A stretch of DNA of 64,000 bases from Xanthomonas sp. F10 (GTDB lineage: Bacteria > Pseudomonadota > Gammaproteobacteria > Xanthomonadales > Xanthomonadaceae), in assembly GCF_014206815.1 (NCBI RefSeq), contig NZ_JACHNP010000002.1:248001-312000 (forward strand). The letters run 5' to 3'. This document shows, in pieces, positions 8,814-18,384 of the stretch. Each line of letters starts with the position of its first letter. Position 1 is the stretch's first letter. A program made the position numbers and the translations under genes. Under the pieces are notes generated by a model. It was not told the origin of the DNA and searched no databases. It saw only the letters and a program-made list of their open reading frames with translations.

Positions 8814-9938
8814 TCAGCGTGCCGCGCGCAGCAAGGCGTCCACGTCCAGCGCGTGCCCGGCGCGCGCCGCCTTGGTGCGCAGGTAGCCTTCGTTCTCGGC
8901 GGTGATGGTGCCGGTGACCGGGATGCGCTCGGTCACCTCGATGCCGGCCGCACGCAGGCGCTCGGCCTTGTTCGGGTTGTTGGTGAGCAGGCGCACGCGG
9001 CGGATGCCGAGCCCGCGCAGCATCGCCACCGCGCTGCCGTAGCGGCGTTCGTCGGCGCCGAACCCCAGTTGCGCGTCGGCGTCGATGGTGTCCAGGCCGT
9101 CGTGCTGGTAGCCGTAGGCGCGCATCTTGGTGGCGATGCCGGTGCCGCGGCCTTCCTGGTCCAGGTACAGCAGCACGCCGCCGCCCAGCGCCTTGAGCTT
9201 GGCCAGGCCGTGCCGCAGCTGGTCGCCGCAGTCGCACTTGAGCGAGCCGAACAGGTCGCCGGTCAGGCAGGAGGAATGCACGCGCACCGGCACCGGCGCG
9301 CTGAGGTCGGGCTGGCCGATCACGATCGCGACCTGGTCGCGCTGCGCCACGCCGCCGCGGAACACCACGAACTCACCGGGCCCCAGATCGCGCAGCGGCA
9401 CCTGGGTGCGGGTGACCAGGGTGTAGCTGTCGGAGGCGGCGAGGGCGCAGCCATGCTCCAGGTCGTCCAGTTGCAGCGCCTGGCAGCCCTGGAAGGCGCT
9501 GCTGTCGGCGCCCAGTTCCGCGGCGACCATCGCCGGCAGCAGCAGGCCCAGGCGCGCGATCTCGGCGGCGCCCGCATCGAGTGCGTCGCCGGGCAGCCAG
9601 TGCGCCGGCACCGGGCCGTCGCGCAGGTAGGCCAGCGCCGCCAGCGCGTCGTAGGACTGCCCGGCCAGGGCGATGCGTGCGCCCTGCGGCGCGTCCAGGC
9701 CCAGCACCTGCGCGCGCGCAGGGGTCACGAACAGGTAGTGCCGCTGCCCGGTGGCCTGGGCGAAGCTGCGATAGGAGGGCTCGGTGCTGCTGTCCAGCGC
9801 CATGACCGCGCGGACGTGGCCGGCGCGGTCCTCGAGCAGCACCGGGCGCCCGGCGCGCAACTCCGATGCCGCGCGTTCGCTGCGGATCGCGGCAGGATCG
9901 CCGAAGGCGTGCGCGGAAGGGGCGGTGGGGCTGGTCAT
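8814..9938 (-). CDS. ribA: GTP cyclohydrolase II with extra N-terminal domain
   Basis: Residues about 180-374 are a complete RibA domain, which opens GTP to 2,5-diamino-6-ribosylamino-pyrimidinone phosphate in riboflavin synthesis. The zinc ligands are in SSCLTGDLFGSLKCDCG, followed by LDQEGRGTGI and the C-terminal LLTNNPNK. RibA alone is about 200 residues; the first 170 residues here are a separate domain that begins RSERAASELRAGRPVLLED, faintly like the start of RibB (DHBP synthase) but without its acidic DDEDREN motif. The gene stands alone, not in a rib operon. It may be a stand-alone paralogue of the usual RibBA or RibA; the function of the N-terminal domain is unknown. Confidence 0.85.
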   Translation of the reverse strand: MTSPTAPSAHAFGDPAAIRSERAASELRAGRPVLLEDRAGHVRAVMALDSSTEPSYRSFAQATGQRHYLFVTPARAQVLGLDAPQGARIALAGQSYDALAALAYLRDGPVPAHWLPGDALDAGAAEIARLGLLLPAMVAAELGADSSAFQGCQALQLDDLEHGCALAASDSYTLVTRTQVPLRDLGPGEFVVFRGGVAQRDQVAIVIGQPDLSAPVPVRVHSSCLTGDLFGSLKCDCGDQLRHGLAKLKALGGGVLLYLDQEGRGTGIATKMRAYGYQHDGLDTIDADAQLGFGADERRYGSAVAMLRGLGIRRVRLLTNNPNKAERLRAAGIEVTERIPVTGTITAENEGYLRTKAARAGHALDVDALLRAAR

Positions 9939-10220
9939 GCACGACTCCAGATGGGGATCGGCGGCGCCGCTTCAAGGGTGCCGCGTCCGGTCGCGGCGGC
10001 CCCGGCGCGGCGCCGGCAGGCGCGTGGCGCCCGGGCGCCATTGTCGCGCGCTTTGCCTGTCCCGCCAGCCTGCAGGCGATGAAACGCACTGTGCCCGGTC
10101 GTACTGTGGCGCCGATGCAACCGGATGCGCCGCTCGCGGCACTACCGCCGGCGCTGGACGGGTGTGCACGCGCCGCCGGTTGCTTGCTACTGTGCGGCAT
10201 CGCGTTCCCTCCGGCCCCGC

Positions 10221-10742
10221 ATGCAGCTCGTCGATTGCACCGAACCGCGCCACGCGATGGCGATCCTGGAGATCTTCAACGACGCCATCGTCCATTCCAC
10301 CGCCCTGTACGACTACCGGCCGCGCCCGCCGGAGAGCATGGCGGCCTGGTTCGCGACCAAGCGCGCCGGCCACTTCCCGGTGCTGGGCCTGGAGGACGCG
10401 GACGGCACCCTGATCGGCTTCGCCAGCTACGGCACGTTCCGCGCCTGGCCGGCGTTCAAGTACAGCGTCGAGCACTCGGTCTACGTGCACCGCGACCATC
10501 GCGGCCGCGGCGCTGGCCGGCACCTGCTGCAGGCGCTGATCGACACCGCGCAGGCGCGCGGCGTGCACGTGCTGGTCGGCGGCATCGACGCCAGCAATGC
10601 CGGCAGCATCGCCCTGCACGAGCAACTGGGCTTCGTGCATGCGGGCACCGTGCGCGAGGCCGGCTTCAAGTTCGGGCGCTGGCTGGACCTGGCGTTCTAC
10701 CAGCGCATCCTCGCCGGTCCGGCGCAGCCGCACGACGATTAG
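10221..10742 (+). CDS. GNAT N-acetyltransferase (phosphinothricin acetyltransferase-like)
   Basis: A 173-residue GNAT-fold acetyltransferase. The acetyl-CoA pyrophosphate-binding motif A is VHRDHRGRGAGRHLLQALI, and the pattern ILEIFNDAIVHSTALYDYRPR near the N-terminus together with the late GGIDASNAGSIALHEQLGFVHAG is characteristic of the Pat/Bar/MddA group, which acetylate the amino group of phosphinothricin, methionine sulfoximine or similar amino acids. ATG 10221 gives the standard length; upstream codons in this frame look non-coding. Monocistronic; its stop faces the acyltransferase gene 32 bases away. Natural substrate unknown. Confidence 0.82.
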   Translation: MQLVDCTEPRHAMAILEIFNDAIVHSTALYDYRPRPPESMAAWFATKRAGHFPVLGLEDADGTLIGFASYGTFRAWPAFKYSVEHSVYVHRDHRGRGAGRHLLQALIDTAQARGVHVLVGGIDASNAGSIALHEQLGFVHAGTVREAGFKFGRWLDLAFYQRILAGPAQPHDD

Positions 10743-10774
10743 CGCCGGCGCGGTACGGGGCGAGTGCCTGGTGC

Positions 10775-11689
10775 CTAGTGCGGATGGCGCTCGGTGGCGT
10801 AGGGGTTGGGCTCGGCCGGGTCCGGGCGCAGCGTGTAGCGCTTGTAGGTCCACTGGTACTGCGCCGGGTCGCGCCGCGCCACCCGCTCCACGCCCGCGTT
10901 GAGCGCGGTGGCCGCGCGCAGCGGGTCGGCATCGGCGATGTCCGGCGGCGCCGGCTGCACGTGCAAGGCGAACTCCAGGTCGTTGCCGACGCGCTCGCAC
11001 CAGGCGAACAGCACGGTGGCGCCGGTGCGCTCGGCCAGGCGGTTGACCAGGGTCATGGTCAGTGCCGGCACGCCGAAGAACGGCGCGAACACGCCGTCGC
11101 CGGCCTTGGGCTGCTGGTCGGGCAGGATGCCGACCGCGCCGCCGTCCTTGAGCGTCTTGAACAACTGCCGCACCGCCGGGCCCTCGGCGCGCACCTGGCG
11201 CACTCGCTCGCCGCTGCGCACCAACTGCAGGAAGGCATCGCCGACCGCCGACTCCGGCGCCTTGTAAACGATGGCGATGTCGCCGCGCGAGGCCAGCCAC
11301 TGGTTGAGCAGTTCCCAGTTGCCGAAATGCGGCGCGGCCACGATCACCCCGCGGCCGGCGGCCAGCGCCGCGTCGTACAGCTCCTGGCCGTGGCGCAGGC
11401 GCAGCCGCGCCAGGTTCTGTTCCGGCGGCCGGGTCCACAGCGCCAGCGTCTCGAACGCCTGCCGCGCGGTGGAGCGCAGCACGTCGCGCTGCAGGGCGAC
11501 GCGCTCGCTGGGCAGCAGCTCCGGATAGGCCAGTTCCAGATTGCGCCGGACCACCCGGCTCTCGCGTGCGTCCAGGCGCAGCCACAGCCCGGCCAGGCCG
11601 TCGGCCAGGCGGCGCAGCCACGGCCACGGCAGGCGCGCCACGGCAGCGGCGCAGCGGTACAGCAGGGAAGCGAGCGTGGCGGGTTTCAT
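10775..11689 (-). CDS. LpxL/HtrB-family acyltransferase
   Basis: A 304-residue member of the lysophospholipid acyltransferase family that adds secondary acyl chains to lipid A at the cytoplasmic face of the inner membrane. The HX4E catalytic motif is seen as HFGNWE in VIVAAPHFGNWELL (about residue 114), followed by the substrate-binding region with ILPDQQPKAGDGVFAPFFG. The N-terminus has one weakly hydrophobic anchor with many arginines. Fits the envelope theme of the region although it is transcribed alone. LpxL versus LpxM specificity and acyl-chain choice cannot be assigned from sequence alone. Confidence 0.83.
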   Translation of the reverse strand: MKPATLASLLYRCAAAVARLPWPWLRRLADGLAGLWLRLDARESRVVRRNLELAYPELLPSERVALQRDVLRSTARQAFETLALWTRPPEQNLARLRLRHGQELYDAALAAGRGVIVAAPHFGNWELLNQWLASRGDIAIVYKAPESAVGDAFLQLVRSGERVRQVRAEGPAVRQLFKTLKDGGAVGILPDQQPKAGDGVFAPFFGVPALTMTLVNRLAERTGATVLFAWCERVGNDLEFALHVQPAPPDIADADPLRAATALNAGVERVARRDPAQYQWTYKRYTLRPDPAEPNPYATERHPH

Positions 11690-11838
11690 CAGTCCAGTTT
11701 ATCCGCTCGGCGTGCCGGGCCCGCCCGACGGGCATCGCGGATCCCGTCAGCGACGTGCGATCCGGCTTCCCCAATCCAAGCAGTTCGGCGATGATCCTGC
11801 GTGATCGCAGCCGTTCGCTAAGCGCGCGGGCGATACCG

Positions 11839-11859
11839 AATCCCCAATCCCCAATCCCG
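11839..11859 (+). repeat. AATCCCC heptamer tandem (three copies)
   Basis: Three abutting copies of AATCCC(C) lie a few bases upstream of the dtd start, and a further partial unit (TCCCCAATCC) occurs at about 11768-11777. Short G/C-rich heptamer arrays of this kind occur in Xanthomonas intergenic DNA; no function can be read here. Confidence 0.5.
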
Positions 11860-11864
11860 GCCCT

Positions 11865-12305
11865 ATGCTCTCGTTGATCCAACGCGTCACCCAGGCTTCG
11901 GTCAGCGTCGACGGCGAGGTCGTGGGCCAGATCGGGCCCGGCCTGCTGGCGCTGGTGGCGGTGGAGCCGGGCGACGACGAGGCCAAGCTGCGGCGCATGG
12001 CCGAGCGCCTGCTCGGCTACCGGGTGTTTTCGGACGACAGCGGCCGCATGAACCGCTCGTTGCGCGACATCGGCGGCGGCCTGCTGCTGGTCAGCCAGTT
12101 CACCCTGGCTGCCGACACCGGCTCGGGGATGCGGCCCAGCTTCACCACCGCCGCACCGCCGGCCGAGGCTGAACGCGGCTTCAACCGATTGCTGGAGCTG
12201 TGCCGCGCGCAGCACCCGCCAGGGGTGGAAAGCGGCCGTTTCGGTGCCCATATGATCGTCAGCCTGGTCAACGACGGCCCGGTCACTTTCCTGCTCCGGC
12301 CGTAG
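11865..12305 (+). CDS. dtd: D-aminoacyl-tRNA deacylase
   Basis: A 146-residue, full-length DTD, the homodimeric proofreading enzyme that releases D-amino acids (and glycine mischarged on tRNA-Ala) from tRNA. All family landmarks are present: the N-terminal [21 protein letters not shown], the substrate-site SQFTLAADT with the GMRPSF loop, and the C-terminal NDGPVTFLL containing the cross-subunit Gly-cisPro pair that excludes L-amino acids. No clear Shine-Dalgarno precedes ATG 11865. The gene lies about 115 bases upstream of rpoD in the same orientation but rpoD has its own promoter. Confidence 0.95.
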   Translation: MLSLIQRVTQASVSVDGEVVGQIGPGLLALVAVEPGDDEAKLRRMAERLLGYRVFSDDSGRMNRSLRDIGGGLLLVSQFTLAADTGSGMRPSFTTAAPPAEAERGFNRLLELCRAQHPPGVESGRFGAHMIVSLVNDGPVTFLLRP

Positions 12306-12366
12306 ACGCCGGCGCGTTCCTGGCGGAGCCATTCAGGCTCCTCGTCCGGCAAGCGGCGGTCCGGGC

Positions 12367-12375
12367 TGTTATAAT
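12367..12375 (+). promoter_or_regulatory. extended -10 promoter upstream of rpoD
   Basis: TGTTATAAT is a perfect TGN extended -10 hexamer (TATAAT at 12370-12375), 45 bases before the rpoD start. No good TTGACA-like -35 lies at the normal spacing, as is common when TGN is present. It is the strongest housekeeping-type -10 box I noticed in the core-genome part of the window. Confidence 0.6.
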
Positions 12376-12419
12376 GCTAGGTTCACTCATTCACCTACCT
12401 GCCGGTGGCGCGAGCACTC

Positions 12420-14282
<1,863 letters not shown>

Positions 14283-14304
14283 TCGAGCGCGGTTCGCGGC
14301 AACG

Positions 14305-14334
14305 AAAAAGCCCCGCCAGGTGCGGGGCTTTTTT
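14305..14334 (+). terminator. rho-independent terminator of rpoD
   Basis: A perfect 7-bp GC stem (GCCCCGC at 14310-14316 with GCGGGGC at 14322-14328), five-base loop, preceded by five A and followed by six T. The A tract on one side and T tract on the other would let it act in both directions, though the nearest minus-strand gene stops only at 14534. Confidence 0.92.
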
Positions 14335-14410
14335 GTGGGCGGAGGAAGGAGTCAGCCGCTACCTAGCGTGTGGATGTTGCCATGTGACGCGCCGCCGCCG
14401 TCGCCCGGCC

Positions 14411-14484
14411 GTCGTAGGAGCGGCTTCAGCCGCGACCTGGCCTTCCCGGGAACGCCCGGTCGCGGCTGAAGCCGCTCCTACGAC
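14411..14484. repeat. GTAG-type REP palindrome, complete
   Basis: Two perfectly complementary 27-base arms (14411-14437 and 14458-14484) built on GTAGGAGCGGCTTCAGCCGC and separated by 20 bases. This is the dispersed intergenic palindrome of Xanthomonas/Stenotrophomonas that carries the GTAG tetranucleotide. It lies between the convergent ends of rpoD and the mannose isomerase gene. Related copies are at 20767-20835, 54831-54886 and 56040-56063. Confidence 0.9.
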
Positions 14485-14533
14485 CGACATATAAGGGCGC
14501 CGGATCGCCGGCGCTCTGCTTGCCACGTCGGCG

Positions 14534-15820
14534 TTACGCGAACGCCTTGCTGCCGCGCATCACCGCCAGCACATCATGGCAGGCACCCATGGTGTGGTAG
14601 TCGGTCTTGCCGGCCGGGCTCTTCTCGTCGCTGTAGCTACGGTTGTCGCGGCTGAGGATGCGGAACCAGGCGCCGTAGCGGTGGTCGACCAGGTGCTCCC
14701 AGGAGTACGCCCACAACTTGTCGTAGGCGGCGCGATACGTGGCGTCGCCAGTGGCGGCCAGCAGCCGCGCCGCGGCGGCGATCGCTTCGGCCTGCACCCA
14801 GAAGTACTTGTCGTCGTCGCAGAAGTAGGTCGGCGCCGCGGCCACGTCGGGCACGCCGACCACCGGCGCCTCTTCGGTGCCGGAGGCGAAGCCGTAGACG
14901 ATGCCGCCATGCTGCGCGTCCCAGCCGTGCGCCAGGGCAGTGTCGAACAGGTGCCGCGCGGTCGGCAGCAGCCAGTCCGCCGCAGTGCCGGTGGCGGCCT
15001 GCAGGTGCCCGTGCAGCAGCACCAGCAGCTTGGACCACTCGACCTGGTGGCCGGGCTGGAAACCCCATGGCCGGAACAGGTGCTTGGGGTTGTCGCGGTT
15101 GTAGTCCCAGTCCACCTGCCAGTTCGCGTCGTAGTGCTCCCACACCAGGCCACCGGCCAACGCGGCCTGGCGGCGGGTGATGTGGTCGGCCAGCAGCAGC
15201 GCGCGCTGCAGGTAGCGCGGCTCGGCGCTGGCCTCGTAGGCGGCGATCAACGCTTCGCACAGGTGCATGTTGGCGTTCTGGCCGCGGTAGCTGGAGAACG
15301 TCCACTCCGGCGTCGCCTCGTCGCAGTACAGGCCGGCGGCGGCATCCCAGTAGCGGGTTTCCAGCAGCTGCCAGGTCTCGTCCATCCACGCGTCGGTATC
15401 CAGGCCGGCCTTCTTCGCGGTGGCGTAGGCCAGCAGCACGAAGGCGGCGCCGTAGGCGTGCTGGGTGCGGTCCTCGGCTACGCCATCGCGCAGGGTCCAC
15501 ACGTAGCCGCCGCTGGCGGTATCGCGGTGCACCTCGCGCAGGTAGCGCAGGCCGTGGCGCGCGGCGTCCAGGTACTCGGCGGCCAGCGCCGAGTCGGCGA
15601 ATTCGATCGCCGCCATCGCGTAATTGAAGACGAAGCGGGTGCTGCTGACCAGGTGGCGATGGCCGGCGTCGTACACGCTGCCGTCGTCGCGGAAGTAGTG
15701 GAAGAAGCCGCCCGCCGGGTCGATCGCGCGCGGGTGGTAGAAGGCCATGGTGTCGGCGATGTGCGCGCGCAGGACGGCGGCGTCGGCGAAGTCGGGCAGG
15801 GGAGTGGCGGGCAGGTTCAT
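14534..15820 (-). CDS. AGE-family D-mannose isomerase (sugar 2-epimerase/isomerase)
   Basis: A 428-residue (alpha/alpha)6-barrel protein of the N-acylglucosamine 2-epimerase/YihS family. Members in Xanthomonas convert D-mannose to D-fructose. Conserved features are HLVSSTRFVFNYA near the N-terminus, the YRGQNANMHLCEALI segment and the catalytic-His region RPWGFQPGHQVEWSKLL, followed by HTMGACHD at the C-terminus. ATG 15820 is preferred to an in-frame TTG five codons earlier; neither has a good ribosome-binding site. It is the last gene of a lacI - transporter - isomerase unit, so its substrate is most likely the mannose released by the divergent GH92 mannosidase. Epimerase activity on another sugar is the alternative. 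Confidence 0.82.
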   Translation of the reverse strand: MNLPATPLPDFADAAVLRAHIADTMAFYHPRAIDPAGGFFHYFRDDGSVYDAGHRHLVSSTRFVFNYAMAAIEFADSALAAEYLDAARHGLRYLREVHRDTASGGYVWTLRDGVAEDRTQHAYGAAFVLLAYATAKKAGLDTDAWMDETWQLLETRYWDAAAGLYCDEATPEWTFSSYRGQNANMHLCEALIAAYEASAEPRYLQRALLLADHITRRQAALAGGLVWEHYDANWQVDWDYNRDNPKHLFRPWGFQPGHQVEWSKLLVLLHGHLQAATGTAADWLLPTARHLFDTALAHGWDAQHGGIVYGFASGTEEAPVVGVPDVAAAPTYFCDDDKYFWVQAEAIAAAARLLAATGDATYRAAYDKLWAYSWEHLVDHRYGAWFRILSRDNRSYSDEKSPAGKTDYHTMGACHDVLAVMRGSKAFA

Positions 15821-15902
15821 GCGATTGGCTGGCAAGCTGGTTGAGAGAGGGGAAGGCAGCGGCGCACGACGGCGTGAGCGCCGCCGCCGTGCCGGGAGAG
15901 GA

Positions 15903-17207
15903 TCAGTGCATCACGCGCGCAGTCGGCGCGGTGGCGGGCGCGGCCGCCGCCAGGTCCGGCGACAGGCGCGAGCCGCGCAGGCCGTACCAGACGATGTAGG
16001 CGTAGCACAGCAGCGGGATCACGAAGGCGTGCTGGATGCCGATGGCGTCGGCCAGCGCGCCCTGCGCCAGCGGCACGATGGCGCCGCCGACGATGCCCAT
16101 GATCAGCAGGCTGGAGGCCTTGCTGGTGAGCACGCCCAGGCGCTCGATGGCCACGGTGAAGATGGTCGGGAACATGATCGAGTTGAACAGGCCGATCGCG
16201 ATCACGCTCCACATCGCCACATGGCCGGTGCTGAGCATGGTGGCGATCAGCAGCAGCGAGGCGATGCCGGCGAAGGTCGCCAGCAGCTTGCGCGCCGGGA
16301 CGAACTGCAGCAGCGCCGCGCCGGCGAAGCGGCCGACCATCGCGCCGCCCCAGTAGAACGGCAGGTAGCCGCTGGCATCGGCTTCGGTCAGGCCGCCGGT
16401 GGTGGGGCCGGAGATGTAGTTGATCAGGAAGCTGCCGATCGACACTTCCGCGCCCACGTACATGAAGATCGCCACCACGCCCCACAGCAGGTGCGGGTGG
16501 CGCAGCGCGTCGGCGAAACGGTGCTGCGATTCGGTGCTGGCGTCGGTGTCCTCGCGCAGTGACGGCACCCGCATCACCAGCACGAACACCGCCAGCAACA
16601 GCAGGCCGCCGGCCAGCATCAGGTAGGGGATTTCCACCGAGCGCGCCTGCTCGATGCGGTAGGCGGACAGCTGCTCGGGGTTCATCGCCGCCAGCTGATC
16701 GGCGCCGAGCACCGCGCCGGCCAGGATCAGCGGGCCGATCAGCCACGGGAACACGGTGGTGCCCAGCGAGTTCAGCGCCTGCGCGAAGTTGAGCCGGCTC
16801 GGCGCCTTCTCCGGCGCGCCGATCAGGCTGATGTACGGGTTGGCCGCCACCTGCAGCAGGGTGATGCCGCTGGCCAGCACGAACAGCGCGGTCAGGAACA
16901 GCGGATAGGAGGGCAGGCGCGCGGCCGGGTAGAACATCGCCGCGCCGATCGCCGCCACCACCAGGCCGATGACGATGCTGGCCTTGTAGCCGGTCCGCGA
17001 CACCACCGCGCCGGCCGGCACCGACATCAGGAAGTAGGCGCCGAAGAAGGTGAACTGGATCAGCATCGACTGCGCGTAGTTCATCTGGAACACGGCTTTC
17101 AGATGCGGGATCAACACGTCGTTGAGGCTGGTCAGGCCGCCCCAGGTGAAGAAGATCATGCTGACCACCGCGATGGCGGCGGTGTTGGACAGCGGGCGAC
17201 GGCTCAT
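15903..17207 (-). CDS. FucP/GluP-type MFS sugar transporter
   Basis: A 434-residue inner-membrane transporter with 12 predicted helices in the fucose:H+ symporter branch of the major facilitator superfamily. The first helix SNTAAIAVVSMIFFTWGGLT, the FQMNYAQSMLIQFTFFGAYF loop-helix and QVAANPYISLIGAPEKA after helix 4 are typical of FucP/GluP. The start ATG overlaps the lacI stop (ATGA), so lacI and this gene are coupled. Context (LacI, mannose isomerase, GH92) suggests mannose, or glucose plus mannose, as substrate. The longer in-frame upstream extension is lacI read out of frame and is not coding. Confidence 0.85.
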   Translation of the reverse strand: MSRRPLSNTAAIAVVSMIFFTWGGLTSLNDVLIPHLKAVFQMNYAQSMLIQFTFFGAYFLMSVPAGAVVSRTGYKASIVIGLVVAAIGAAMFYPAARLPSYPLFLTALFVLASGITLLQVAANPYISLIGAPEKAPSRLNFAQALNSLGTTVFPWLIGPLILAGAVLGADQLAAMNPEQLSAYRIEQARSVEIPYLMLAGGLLLLAVFVLVMRVPSLREDTDASTESQHRFADALRHPHLLWGVVAIFMYVGAEVSIGSFLINYISGPTTGGLTEADASGYLPFYWGGAMVGRFAGAALLQFVPARKLLATFAGIASLLLIATMLSTGHVAMWSVIAIGLFNSIMFPTIFTVAIERLGVLTSKASSLLIMGIVGGAIVPLAQGALADAIGIQHAFVIPLLCYAYIVWYGLRGSRLSPDLAAAAPATAPTARVMH

Positions 17208-18253
17208 GCAGCGACTCCGGGAACGGGCGAGAGGGCGACCCGGCTGCTGGCACGCAGGCACAGCCGGGCGGGGGCGATGGTAAGCGCAGGCAGGGCCTGG
17301 CGGTGACGCAGCGCGTCCAGCACCAGGCGCGCGGCCTGCATGCCGCGCTCGCGCGGGGCGACGGCGACGGTGCATAGCGGCGGGGTGGCGACGGCGGCTT
17401 CGGGGATGTCGTCGAAGCCGATCAGCGCGTAGTCGCGGCCGGCCATGCGGCCGCGTTCGGCCAGGCCGCTGGCCAGGCCCAGCGCGACCACGTCGTTGTA
17501 GCAGACCAAGGCGGTCGGCAGCGGGTCGCGCGCGCACAACGCGCCGGCCTGGCGCGCCGCTTCCAGCCGGGTCGGCGCGCACTCGATCAGCCACGCCGGG
17601 TCGAGCGCGATGCCGGCGGCGGCCAGCGCCTCGCAGTAGCCGGCGCGGCGCTCGGCGCAGGAGCTGGACTGGCGGTGGCCGCCGAAGAAGGCGATGGCGC
17701 GGTGGCCCTGCGCCAGCAGGTGTTCGGTGGCCAGGCGCGCGCCGCGGCGGTTGTCCAGCGCCAGCAGCGGCCAGTCGCCGTCCAGCGCACGATTGAACAG
17801 CAGCACCGGCAGGCGCGGCCCCAGCAACTGGCGCAGCCGTGCCGCGTCGGTGTTCTCGGTGGGCGAGAGGATCATCGCCGCCGGGTGGTGCTCGATCAAC
17901 GAGGCCAGCACGGTCTGCTGGCGCTCCGGCGATTCGCCGGTGCTGCCCATCAGCATCACGTAGCCGGCCTCGGCCAGCGCCGCGTCAACGCCGCCGGCGA
18001 ACTCGGCGAAGAACGGATTGGCCAGGTCGTTGACCACCAGCGCCACCGCATTGGACGCGCGGCCGCGCAGGCTGGCCGCGCCGCGGTGGTAGACGTAGCC
18101 CTGGCGGGCGATCTCCGCCGCCACCCGCGCACGCGTGTCCGCGTGCACCAGCGGGCTGTTGCGCAGCACCAGCGACACGGTCGCCCGCGACACGCCGCAG
18201 GCGGCGGCGATGTCGGACACGGTGACGCGTTTGTCGGCGGGAGACGGCGCCAC
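17204..18253 (-). CDS. LacI-family transcriptional regulator (mannose locus 1)
   Basis: A 349-residue LacI/GalR repressor. The N-terminal helix-turn-helix is VTVSDIAAACGVSRATVSLV, followed by the hinge and a periplasmic-binding-protein-like effector domain (VALVVNDLANPFFAEFAGGV ... YALIGFDDIPEAAVATPPL). GTG 18253 is the start in this frame; an operator-like inverted repeat lies seven bases upstream (18260-18273), suggesting autoregulation. The recognition helix SRATVSLVLR is identical to that of the second LacI at 50180-51352. It begins the minus-strand transporter/isomerase unit and diverges from a GH92 gene; likely effector a mannose derivative, which is inference. Confidence 0.9.
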   Translation of the reverse strand: MAPSPADKRVTVSDIAAACGVSRATVSLVLRNSPLVHADTRARVAAEIARQGYVYHRGAASLRGRASNAVALVVNDLANPFFAEFAGGVDAALAEAGYVMLMGSTGESPERQQTVLASLIEHHPAAMILSPTENTDAARLRQLLGPRLPVLLFNRALDGDWPLLALDNRRGARLATEHLLAQGHRAIAFFGGHRQSSSCAERRAGYCEALAAAGIALDPAWLIECAPTRLEAARQAGALCARDPLPTALVCYNDVVALGLASGLAERGRMAGRDYALIGFDDIPEAAVATPPLCTVAVAPRERGMQAARLVLDALRHRQALPALTIAPARLCLRASSRVALSPVPGVAA

Positions 18254-18259
18254 GGCGCA

Positions 18260-18273
18260 TTAGACCGGTTCAA
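18260..18273. promoter_or_regulatory. operator-like inverted repeat TTAGACCGGTTCAA
   Basis: An imperfect palindrome with CG at the centre, as in LacI-family operators, directly upstream of the lacI start in the divergent lacI/GH92 intergenic region. It matches the TTGGATCGATCCAA site at 40475 at 10 of 14 positions. Confidence 0.4.
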
Positions 18274-18355
18274 AAGGTCGCTCATCCTGCGCTGTCGGGA
18301 TTCGATGCGCATTTTGCAGTGCAGCAAGGCATTCCCCGGGCTTTGTGCTATCCGT

Positions 18356-18369
18356 TTGGATCGATTCGA
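18356..18369. promoter_or_regulatory. candidate LacI operator TTGGATCGATTCGA
   Basis: It matches the perfect palindrome TTGGATCGATCCAA at 12 of 14 positions and lies 15 bases before the start codon of the secreted GH92 gene, next to its GGGGAG ribosome-binding site. Similar sites occur at 40475, 44249 and 44363. Confidence 0.55.
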
Positions 18370-18384
18370 TACGGGGAGCCTGCC

